Assembly (NCBI GenBank): GCA_903906325.1
Contig: CAIVJV010000210.1
Span: forward strand, 1-7,521
DNA length: 7,521 nt
Source of the DNA: an uncultured Gemmatimonadota bacterium
GTDB lineage: Bacteria; Gemmatimonadota; Gemmatimonadetes; Gemmatimonadales; Gemmatimonadaceae
Direction of reading: 5' to 3'
This document shows, piece after piece, positions 1 through 6,280 of this stretch (position 1 is the stretch's first letter; each line of letters starts with the position of its first letter). The position numbers and the translations under genes were made by a program. The notes under the pieces are model-generated. The model saw nothing but the letters and a program-made list of their open reading frames with translations, had not been told where the DNA came from and made no database searches.

Positions 1-714
1 GCCGACGAGCAGGGCCGCGCCCCGCGGCGTGCGGAGCCAGGTCGGCACGGCGCGCGCCGTCCACGGCGCGGCGGGCGCCACCCCGTCACGGGCATCCGCG
101 GGGGATCGGGTCGCGGCCGATTGGAGCCGCTCCTCGAGGAGCGCGCGTCCCGCGTCGCTGACGAGGATCGGCGGGAGTTCCTCCGGCCGATCGACCGTCG
201 CCACGAGCGGCCACTGCCGGACGAGCATCGGGGGGAGATCGACCGCGATCACCCCATCCGACGCCTCGATGAGCAGGTCCAGCCCCTCCGTGCCGGCGAG
301 CGCCACGATGAGGAGGAGCCCTTCCGTCCGTCGGAACCCCGCGATGAGCGGCCGCCAGCGCGGGTGGCCCGCGAGGGCGTAGGCATCGAGCCGCGCGGTC
401 CCGTGCGGGAGGACGAAGATCTGCGGTGCGCCCTCGAGCGGCTGGGCGGTGTCGGAGACGGGGATCCCATCGCGAAAGCATTCGCGCAGCCCCGGCACCG
501 GGTGCGGGACGCCCAGCGCCGTGACGTCACCGATCAGATCGGCGAGCGCGACGGCCCGTTCGCCGCTGGCCACCGAGGCGATGCCGCGCGCCACGAGGGC
601 CGTCACCTCCGGCTCACGCCCGATGACCACGACGGCGCTCACCCCGGTGACCCGCTCCGCGACGCGTGCGCCCTCGGCCACCCAGGTCTCGGGGGGCAGG
701 GGGGCAGGGATCAT
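1..714 (-). CDS. Partial membrane protein resembling a P-loop (ParA/MinD/CpsD-like) NTPase without Walker A
   Basis: An open frame of 238 codons starts at ATG (714-712) and runs off the left edge without a stop, so the C-terminus is missing. The start is well supported: GAGGGG lies five bases upstream and the ATG overlaps the preceding stop as ATGA. I do not recognise a named family. The pattern of hydrophobic strands recalls ParA/MinD/CpsD-type ATPases: SAVVVIG (residues 26-32), a helix, RAVALADLIGD (53-63, where these enzymes carry the acidic Walker A' strand), QIFVLPHG (98-105), GLLLIVALAG (132-141) and DGVIAVDLPP (153-162). The P-loop itself is absent: GREPEVTA (32-39) follows strand one, with no GK[ST]. 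A proline/alanine-rich linker (about 204-224) leads to PTWLRTPRGAALLVG (224-238), which looks like the start of a transmembrane helix. It would then be a cytoplasmic domain tethered to the inner membrane, probably not hydrolysing ATP. The fold assignment is inference; that a real gene is here is nearly certain from frame, RBS and overlap. Confidence 0.8.
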   Translation of the reverse strand, partial: MIPAPLPPETWVAEGARVAERVTGVSAVVVIGREPEVTALVARGIASVASGERAVALADLIGDVTALGVPHPVPGLRECFRDGIPVSDTAQPLEGAPQIFVLPHGTARLDAYALAGHPRWRPLIAGFRRTEGLLLIVALAGTEGLDLLIEASDGVIAVDLPPMLVRQWPLVATVDRPEELPPILVSDAGRALLEERLQSAATRSPADARDGVAPAAPWTARAVPTWLRTPRGAALLVG

Positions 715-2171
715 GGCGTCCCCTCGAAGACCCAGTACGCGCGCCCGGAGAGCATCCCCGCCCGCTCGGCGGCCTCGCGTGAGTCGTAGGGGCCGAGGAG
801 CACCCGGAAGATCGGCGCGCCGTCCCGGTCGCCGACGAGCACGCGCGCCGTCCGCCCCTCGACGGAGATCTCGCGCGCCATCATCCGGGCCCGATCCTGG
901 TCGATCAACGTGGCGAAGGAGAGCGTCCAGCTCGCGGCCGCCGAGGGCGCGCCGGGCATCGCCGGCCCGGACGGCACCGCCATCGCCCCCTCCATCGTGG
1001 ACGCCGAGTCATCCTCCTCGAACGCCACCGGACGGTCGAGCCCCGCCGCACGCGGCCGGAACCCGTTCCAGCGCAGGAGATGCCAGCGGTCCGCCGCGCT
1101 GTCCGGCAGGCGTCGGATCTCTCGGCCCGTCACGATGTCGAGGATCACGATCGCCCCCTCGCGTGCCACCACCACCCGGCCCTGCGGCGTCACCACGGGG
1201 AGGTCGTCCCGCCACTCACCTGCGACGCTCGTCACCACCCGCATCGTCCCGATCGCGACCACCTGGATCCCCGCCGGCGCCTCGGTCCGCACCAACAGAT
1301 ACGTGCCGTCGGGATCCATGCGCAGCGCCGTCGCCGGCCCCGGGAGGGGGATCTGGTCCTGTTCCCGCTCCGCGAAGCGATCGATCACGCGGAGCGCGTC
1401 ACGGTCGGAGGCCAGGAAGAGCCGATCCCCGCTCGGGGTCGCCTCCATCACGCCGACCGGATCGCCCAGGGGGATCGTGAGGGCGGGCGTGAGATCGCGG
1501 GTCCGGATCGCGAGGAGCTCCCCGTCGGTGAGCACCCAGAGCCGGTCCCCGGCCGCGGTGCGCAGCACCCGCCGCGCCGCCGGGAGCTCGAGGCTGTCCG
1601 TGACGCGCGTGTCGGGTGGGATCAGGCGCCGGATCATGGTGCCGCCGGCGCGCTCCGAGAGGACGAGGAGGGCCCCGTCCGGGAGCGGGACGAGCTGGCG
1701 CGCCGGCGTCGGCGACGCCCAGGTCCAGGTCGCCACCGGCGTGACGCGCACCACCTGCCCCGTGCTGTCGCGGCCGAACGCGGCGGTACCCTCGCTCCGT
1801 ACCTCGCCCTGGAGCGCCGCGGTCCCGAGCTGCTCCACCGAGCCGAGACGCAGGTCGAGGCTGAGCGCGTGCCCTGACGTGTCGCGGGCGAGCACGAGCC
1901 CGCTGAAGTCATCGAAGCCGAGGACCGCGGCGAGGGTGGGGGCAGGGGCCCGCGAGCGCCAGAGGACGCTGTCGGCCGCCGCGGTGTACGCGCTCACGAT
2001 CCCGCCGGCGGCGGGGAAGCGCAGCAGGATCGCATCGGGACCCACCCCGTGCAGCACCGCGTTCGGCGCGGGCGCGGCCTGATCGCACCCGAGCCCCAGC
2101 GCGAGGACGGTGAGGGGGGCCGCACGGCGGAGGATCCGCCGGGCGCGGCGCGGCGCCGCCCCGAGGATCAG
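711..2171 (-). CDS. Beta-propeller protein with C-terminal SPOR domain, probable lipoprotein (CTG start)
   Basis: The last ~73 residues (SWTLSFATLIDQDRARMMA through FRVLLGPYDSREAAERAG to RAYWVFEGTP) have the SPOR layout: a first strand with the residues that contact denuded peptidoglycan glycans in known SPOR domains, and the FRVLLGPY second half. The preceding ~330 residues are short strand-rich repeats (for example DRLWVLTDGELLAI, DRLFLASDRDALRVI, GRVVVAREGAIVILD) that look like YVTN/WD-type propeller blades. The first conventional start is GTG at 2057, giving 448 residues and no export signal. The frame stays open upstream, and from CTG at 2171 it encodes an arginine-rich n-region (RRARRILRR), a hydrophobic PLTVLALGLG and Cys29, a lipobox-like LGLGC with Gly rather than Leu at -3. 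That start would give 486 residues and overlap the preceding stop as CTGA. I prefer it because a SPOR domain must reach the periplasm, but no good Shine-Dalgarno is visible, so 2057 remains the conservative start. The gene ends in a 4-base ATGA overlap with the next. Confidence 0.85.
   Translation of the reverse strand: MILGAAPRRARRILRRAAPLTVLALGLGCDQAAPAPNAVLHGVGPDAILLRFPAAGGIVSAYTAAADSVLWRSRAPAPTLAAVLGFDDFSGLVLARDTSGHALSLDLRLGSVEQLGTAALQGEVRSEGTAAFGRDSTGQVVRVTPVATWTWASPTPARQLVPLPDGALLVLSERAGGTMIRRLIPPDTRVTDSLELPAARRVLRTAAGDRLWVLTDGELLAIRTRDLTPALTIPLGDPVGVMEATPSGDRLFLASDRDALRVIDRFAEREQDQIPLPGPATALRMDPDGTYLLVRTEAPAGIQVVAIGTMRVVTSVAGEWRDDLPVVTPQGRVVVAREGAIVILDIVTGREIRRLPDSAADRWHLLRWNGFRPRAAGLDRPVAFEEDDSASTMEGAMAVPSGPAMPGAPSAAASWTLSFATLIDQDRARMMAREISVEGRTARVLVGDRDGAPIFRVLLGPYDSREAAERAGMLSGRAYWVFEGTP
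720..725 (-). promoter_or_regulatory. Ribosome binding site for the P-loop-like gene
   Basis: GAGGGG on the minus strand sits five bases before the ATG at 714, inside the last codons of the SPOR-domain gene. With the ATGA overlap it fixes the start of the downstream gene and suggests translational coupling. Confidence 0.65.
2085..2171 (-). other. Putative lipoprotein signal peptide with lipobox, upstream of the conventional GTG start
   Basis: These 29 codons read, from CTG, as a short start, seven arginines in the n-region, a hydrophobic stretch and a cysteine followed by Asp-Gln (LGLGC-DQ). The layout is that of a type II signal peptide. Asp at +2 is associated with inner-membrane retention in E. 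coli lipoproteins, but that rule need not hold in this phylum. There is no ATG, GTG or TTG in frame between 2250 and 2058. Confidence 0.6.
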
Positions 2172-5100
2172 AACGATTGCCCGAGCGTCCAGAACCAGTA
2201 CCCGTTGCGGAAGGTCCCGTCGCGCGGGATCGAGTAATCCCAGCGGATCAACGCGATGTTGAAGAGGTTCATCCGGACCCCGAAGCCGTAGCTACTCAGC
2301 GGGTACCGCTGCGTCACGAAGTCGTAGTTCTCCGGGCGGCGCAGCGAGATCGTCTGGTCCTTCGACCACGCCATCCCCATGTCGTAGAAGAAGAGCCCGT
2401 CCACGGGGGGGAGCGAGACGGGAAGGAGGCCGAGGACGAAGCGGCGCACGAGCGGGAACCGGAGCTCCACGTTGGCGAAGGCCACGCGACTCCCGAGGAG
2501 CTGGGTCGCGCCGCAGAGGCTCGGGTCGGTCGCCGAGGTGGAGCAATCGCCGGCGTAGAGCTCCCGGTCGTAGCCGCGGATGAAGTCGGGGCGCCCGATG
2601 AACTTCGGGAACTCCATCTCGTCGCGGCCGACGGAGAGGTTGGCCGAGACGCGGGTCGCGAGGGTCAGGAGGCTGAAGACGATCGGGTCGTAGCGTCGCA
2701 GGTCGAGCCCCAGGTTCGTCCACTGCACGTTCCCCATCTGCTTCTCCGCGGAGACGCGGTAGCGATGCCCGTAGATCGCGCCCGCCGGACCGAAGAGGGC
2801 GTTGTCCTGCACCCAGGCGACGAACGGGGAGACGTAGTTCAGCGAGCCGGCCCCGACGATCGAGTCGAGGTAGAAGCCGGTCGAGAGTCCCGCGTTGAAG
2901 TCGAGCCCCTGGCTGATGTACATCAGCGAGCGATCGACGTTCTGGAAGGTCGCCCCGTATTCGAACCGCGTGAAGCGGTTGAGGGGATAGATCCCGTTCG
3001 CGAAGGCGCTCCGGGCGATGAAGCGCGCGAGCACCTGGGTCTGCACGAACTGCCCGCCGCCGAACTGCTGTTGTTGCTGGGCGGCGAGGAAGAAGAAGGG
3101 CTGTTGCTGCACCCCGGCCTGGTATTGGAGACGGCCGGCGAGGTTGGTGTACTCCACGAAGAGCTGGGCCTCGCTCAACCGCCCATTCACCCCTCCCGCG
3201 AGGGCGAGGCGTTCGTTGCCGAGGAGATCGGACAGGATGATCGCGGTCCCGCCGTACACCCCGCGGCCGAAGTTGTCCTGCGCGTAGCCGATCTGCGGCC
3301 GCATCACCGCCTCGGGGCGGAGCTTGCCGCGATAGCGCTGGCTGCCGAAGGAGCTCGCCGCCGGGAGGGCGAGCGTCGCGCTGTCGAGGAGCGCCGCGAC
3401 CGAGATCCCGCTCCGTTCCGTGGTCGGGAGGAGCGCGGTGGGACGGAGGCCCCCGCTGCCGCGGTACAGGCTCCGACTCCGCCGCGCATCGGTCGCCGCC
3501 ACCCGCTCGGCCGCGATGCTGTCCGCCATCGCCTGCGCGAGGCGCTTCAGGCGCTCCTCGGTGGCCCGCCGGCTCGTGTCGGCCGCCGGCGCATCGACCG
3601 CGAGCATCGGCATCGGCGCGCGGAACGGCGCCTTCTTGAGCTGCCGCGGGTTCACCACGCTCCAGATCGTGAAGTTGCCGTCGTCCATGTAGGTGAAGGC
3701 GAGCTTGTCGGCATCGCGCGCCCACGACATCGACGGGCTGTGCTCCGTCACCGAGAGGATCCCGCCGATGAACCGCGTGAGCTGGTAGTGCTCCTGGTCC
3801 CCGCGGTCATAGAGGAAGAGCTGCGGGATCCCGGTGCGGTCGGAGATGAAGGCGATCGACTGGCCGTCCGGGGCCCACATCGGGTTCAGGTTCTTCCCGT
3901 CCTGGCCCGGCAGGGTGGTGATCGTCTCCGTCTCGAGGTCGAGGACGCTGATGCGCCAGGCACCGAGGCGGAGCGAGGTGAGGTCGGACTGCGGGCCCCG
4001 CTCGCTCGCGAAGGCGATCTGGCGTCCATCGGGCGACCACTGCGGCATCAGGTCGCCGTAGGGATCGTTCGTGAGGCGCACGAGATTCTTCCCGTCCGCG
4101 TCGATCATGTACAGGTCGGAGAGCCCGCCCTGTGCCCCGCTGAAGACCAACTGCCGGCCATCCGGGGACCAGGTGGGCCCCATCATCGACTGGAGCGGGG
4201 TGTCGAGCCGCCGCACCACGCGCTTCCGCCGGAGGTCGTACAGATAGAGGACGTCACGTCCCTTCCGCTGCGCCGTGAAGGCGAAGAGGCGCCCATCGGG
4301 GGAGAACGCCCCCTGGGAGTAGAGGTAGCGGAGCTCCTCGAACTCGGGGTCGAGCGTGCTGTGGGTCAGTCGCGTGACCCGCTTGCCGGTGGTCGCGTCC
4401 GCGAGATAGAGGTCGAGGAAGACCTCGGCGCGCAGGAGGCTCCCCGAGGAGATGTAGGCGATCTGCTTCCCGTCCGGGGAGAGCGCCGGCGCGATGTAGA
4501 CGGGGATCACACCCCCGGTGCGCCGTTCGTTCAGCAGGGGGGAGGCGGTGCGCCGCGGGCGCTCCAACTCGGCCACCTGCGGGAGGTACCGTTGCTGGAC
4601 GTCTTCCTTCCACTCGTCGCCGAGGTCCTCGAGGGAGAGACCGGTGTATCGTCGGAAGGCCCGATCGACCCCGAGGCTCGGGGTCGCGTTCATGATCTCC
4701 CCGATCACCTCGTCCCCCCACCGGCGGCCCACGTACTGCCAGAGCGCCTCGCCGAAGCGATAGGGGAAGTACTGGTCGGGGCGGTCGGTCATCATCTCGA
4801 CCGACGGGATGTTCCCGTTGAGCGCCGCGTCCCGCAACACCGCATCGGTGTAGGGATGCGCCGGTCCGATCGAGAGGTACTCCGCCATCCCCTCGACGTA
4901 CCAGAGCGGCGGGTTCACCTGGGCGAGCTGTTCCATCCCCGCGCCGGCCTGCCCGCGGGCGAAGATGTCGTACTGGAAGACGTGCACCATCTCGTGCGTG
5001 AGCACATGCTCCGCCTCGCCGAGGTCCCCGGCGAAGAAGAACATGTTCCGCTGCCGGAGCGCGTCGGTGACGCCGCCGGTCCCCTCGCCCAGGTCGCCCA

Positions 5101-5410
5101 GGACGTTGTTCTGCGCGAACTCCGCGCGCGAGCCGAAGATGATGATCGGCTTGCGCTCCTTGAACGTGTGGTTGAGGAGGCGGGAGAGGCGGGCATACGA
5201 GCGCTCCGCCATCTGGCCGGTGAGGCGTGCCGCGTCGAGGAGCTCCGGGTAGTAGTGGATGTCGAAGTGCTCGGTCGTGAGCACCTGCCACTCGAAGGTC
5301 CGGAATTGGACGTGGTTCTGACCGAAGTAGCCGCCCTGCGCGCCGGCGGGGGCCACCAGCATGGTGGCGAGGGTCAGCGCGAGGGCGAGGCGACGACCGA
5401 GGCGGCGCAT
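2168..5410 (-). CDS. Outer-membrane fusion: metalloprotease-like domain, TolB-type propeller and Omp85-like barrel
   Basis: The 1080-residue protein starts at ATG 5410 with GGAG five bases upstream. A signal peptide (arginines at 2-7, hydrophobic core, likely cleavage after AGA at 24) is followed by a peptidase-MA/gluzincin-like domain (about 40-280): HEMVH zinc motif at 139-143 with Glu140 catalytic, and WYVEGMAEY at 170-178 supplying Glu173 as probable third ligand. Residues ~303-590 hold six TolB/PD40 repeats, each marked by a PDG-like turn (SPDGKQIAY 311, SPDGRLFAF 370, SPDGRQLVF 415, SPDGRQIAF 459, APDGQSIAF 513, and a degenerate sixth near 563). A basic, helical linker (about 605-690) leads to a C-terminal barrel (about 695-1080) with an IRGYDRE motif at 944-950, like the conserved loop-6 VRGF/Y of Omp85 proteins, and a terminal Phe. 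No POTRA domain is visible. Protease and propeller should sit in the periplasm under the barrel. The substrate is unknown; proteolysis or a chaperone-like role at the outer membrane is inference. Domain calls are firm, function is not. Confidence 0.93.
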   Translation of the reverse strand: MRRLGRRLALALTLATMLVAPAGAQGGYFGQNHVQFRTFEWQVLTTEHFDIHYYPELLDAARLTGQMAERSYARLSRLLNHTFKERKPIIIFGSRAEFAQNNVLGDLGEGTGGVTDALRQRNMFFFAGDLGEAEHVLTHEMVHVFQYDIFARGQAGAGMEQLAQVNPPLWYVEGMAEYLSIGPAHPYTDAVLRDAALNGNIPSVEMMTDRPDQYFPYRFGEALWQYVGRRWGDEVIGEIMNATPSLGVDRAFRRYTGLSLEDLGDEWKEDVQQRYLPQVAELERPRRTASPLLNERRTGGVIPVYIAPALSPDGKQIAYISSGSLLRAEVFLDLYLADATTGKRVTRLTHSTLDPEFEELRYLYSQGAFSPDGRLFAFTAQRKGRDVLYLYDLRRKRVVRRLDTPLQSMMGPTWSPDGRQLVFSGAQGGLSDLYMIDADGKNLVRLTNDPYGDLMPQWSPDGRQIAFASERGPQSDLTSLRLGAWRISVLDLETETITTLPGQDGKNLNPMWAPDGQSIAFISDRTGIPQLFLYDRGDQEHYQLTRFIGGILSVTEHSPSMSWARDADKLAFTYMDDGNFTIWSVVNPRQLKKAPFRAPMPMLAVDAPAADTSRRATEERLKRLAQAMADSIAAERVAATDARRSRSLYRGSGGLRPTALLPTTERSGISVAALLDSATLALPAASSFGSQRYRGKLRPEAVMRPQIGYAQDNFGRGVYGGTAIILSDLLGNERLALAGGVNGRLSEAQLFVEYTNLAGRLQYQAGVQQQPFFFLAAQQQQQFGGGQFVQTQVLARFIARSAFANGIYPLNRFTRFEYGATFQNVDRSLMYISQGLDFNAGLSTGFYLDSIVGAGSLNYVSPFVAWVQDNALFGPAGAIYGHRYRVSAEKQMGNVQWTNLGLDLRRYDPIVFSLLTLATRVSANLSVGRDEMEFPKFIGRPDFIRGYDRELYAGDCSTSATDPSLCGATQLLGSRVAFANVELRFPLVRRFVLGLLPVSLPPVDGLFFYDMGMAWSKDQTISLRRPENYDFVTQRYPLSSYGFGVRMNLFNIALIRWDYSIPRDGTFRNGYWFWTLGQSF

Positions 5411-5415
5411 CGGGA

Positions 5416-5419
5416 CTCC
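5416..5419 (-). promoter_or_regulatory. Ribosome binding site of the outer-membrane fusion gene
   Basis: GGAG lies five bases before the ATG at 5410, within the 10-base gap that follows the rsfS stop codon. It decides the start of the fusion gene and places its signal peptide at the very N-terminus. Confidence 0.7.
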
Positions 5420-5420
5420 G

Positions 5421-5783
5421 TCAGGCGGCGGGGAGGGGGACGGCCGGGGCGTCGCCCCAGAGCCGTTCCAACTGATAGAACTGGCGTAGCGTCGGATGGA
5501 AGAGATGGACCACGAAGTCGACGTAGTCGAGGAGGACCCAGCGCCCCTGCTCGAGCCCTTCGACCGACTGCACCTGGAGCCCCTCGGCCTTGAGCGCCTC
5601 GACGATCCGCTGGGCGGTGGACCGCACGTGGGTGTCGGAGGTGCCGCTGGCGACGAGGAAGTAATCGGCCATGTCGGTCACGCCTCGCAGATCGAGGCAC
5701 ACGACGTCCTGCGCCTTGGCGTCGCCGAGGGCGACGGCAGCGCGCCGGACGGCGCGGAGGACGTCAGCGGGAGCGGTGACCAC
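5421..5783 (-). CDS. rsfS: Ribosomal silencing factor RsfS (RsfA/Iojap family)
   Basis: The 120-residue product matches the RsfS/Iojap family along its length: ADYFLVASGTSDTHV (39-53), a helix, SVEGLEQGRWVLLDYVDFVV (73-92), HLFHPTLRQFYQLERLWGDA (93-112). Family members bind ribosomal protein L14 on the large subunit and block joining with the small subunit, slowing translation in stationary phase or starvation. The short Ala/Pro-rich tail is not conserved. The start is GTG at 5783; no Shine-Dalgarno precedes it, but a -10-like TAGCTT ends six bases upstream, which suggests a leaderless message. The gene follows rplI by 47 bases and precedes the outer-membrane fusion gene by 10. In many bacteria rsfS sits beside nadD, so its place after rplI here is less usual. 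Confidence 0.96.
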   Translation of the reverse strand: MVTAPADVLRAVRRAAVALGDAKAQDVVCLDLRGVTDMADYFLVASGTSDTHVRSTAQRIVEALKAEGLQVQSVEGLEQGRWVLLDYVDFVVHLFHPTLRQFYQLERLWGDAPAVPLPAA

Positions 5784-5789
5784 AGGGGT

Positions 5790-5795
5790 AAGCTA
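5790..5795 (-). promoter_or_regulatory. Putative -10 element of a leaderless rsfS promoter
   Basis: TAGCTT on the minus strand fits the TANNNT pattern of vegetative -10 boxes and ends six bases before the rsfS GTG, so initiation at the usual distance would fall on or next to the start codon. The best -35 candidate, TTTCCG 16 bases further upstream (5812-5817), matches TTGACA in only three positions. The lack of any Shine-Dalgarno for rsfS supports the reading. Confidence 0.5.
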
Positions 5796-5830
5796 CCGAA
5801 CCCGCTGACGCCGGAAAGGTTCCGCCGGAC

Positions 5831-6277
5831 TCAGCCCTTGATGACCCAGACCTTGATCTCGGGCTTGACGTCGGCGTGGAGCCGGATGGCGACCTTGTAG
5901 ACGCCGAGCGCCTTGATGGGCTCGTGCAGGTCGATCATGCGCTTCTCCACCTCGGTGAAGCCCTGCGCCTCGAGCTGGTGCGCGATGTCGGTCGCCGTCA
6001 CGGAGCCGAAGAGCTTGCCTTCCTCGCCGACCTTGGCGGAGAAGGTGAGGGAGACCTCGGCGAGGCGATCGGCGATCCCCTGCGCGGCGTCGCGGCGCGC
6101 CTTCTCGGCGGCCTCGAGGCGCTCCTTCTCCTGCGCGATCCGCTTCTTGTTCCCCGGGGTCGCCTCATAGGCCACGCCGCGCGGGAGGAGGAAATTGCGA
6201 GCATATCCGGCGGAGACGTCCACGATGTCCCCGGGATGTCCGAGGTTGTCGACCGCCTGGCGAAGAATGACTTCCAT
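5831..6277 (-). CDS. rplI: Large-subunit ribosomal protein L9
   Basis: A full-length 148-residue L9. The N-terminal RNA-binding domain is clear (MEVILRQAVDNLGHPGD at 1-17, then SAGYARNFLLPRGVAYEAT at 22-40), followed by the long charged connecting helix (about 41-75) and the C-terminal domain (LFGSVTATDIAHQLEAQG at 89-106 to the VWVIKG end). L9 binds 23S rRNA near the base of the L1 stalk and helps keep the reading frame. The start is ATG at 6277 with GGAG six bases upstream, inside the last codons of the DUF2232 gene, which ends three bases before the ATG. The order rpsR, DUF2232, rplI matches the ribosomal neighbourhood of S18 and L9 in many bacteria. Confidence 0.98.
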   Translation of the reverse strand: MEVILRQAVDNLGHPGDIVDVSAGYARNFLLPRGVAYEATPGNKKRIAQEKERLEAAEKARRDAAQGIADRLAEVSLTFSAKVGEEGKLFGSVTATDIAHQLEAQGFTEVEKRMIDLHEPIKALGVYKVAIRLHADVKPEIKVWVIKG

Positions 6278-6280
6278 GAT

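Noticed and set aside
449..1480. Plus-strand frames of 222 and 343 codons over the left part of the window
   Set aside because: Low-complexity Arg/Pro/Ser translations; they cross the boundary of two well-supported minus-strand genes, so they are shadows.
910..2082. A 390-codon plus-strand open frame opposite the SPOR gene
   Set aside because: The product is Arg/Ser/Pro-rich without motifs, and the opposite strand encodes a clear SPOR domain with consistent start and stop overlaps.
3641..4504. Recurring similar DNA blocks (forms of the codons for SPDG) considered as a DNA repeat array
   Set aside because: Spacing and sequence vary and stay in frame; they are explained by the TolB/PD40 protein repeats.
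2177..5593. A 1138-codon open frame on the plus strand antisense to the fusion gene and rsfS
   Set aside because: Its product is dominated by Glu, Arg, Val, Asp and His with no domain, signal peptide or fold, as expected from the reverse complement of high-GC codons. The minus strand carries recognisable domains throughout.
5812..5824. Small inverted repeat CGGAA-AGG-TTCCG downstream of rplI, considered as a terminator
   Set aside because: The stem is only five base pairs and no T-tract follows on the minus strand. It also overlaps the possible -35 region of rsfS.
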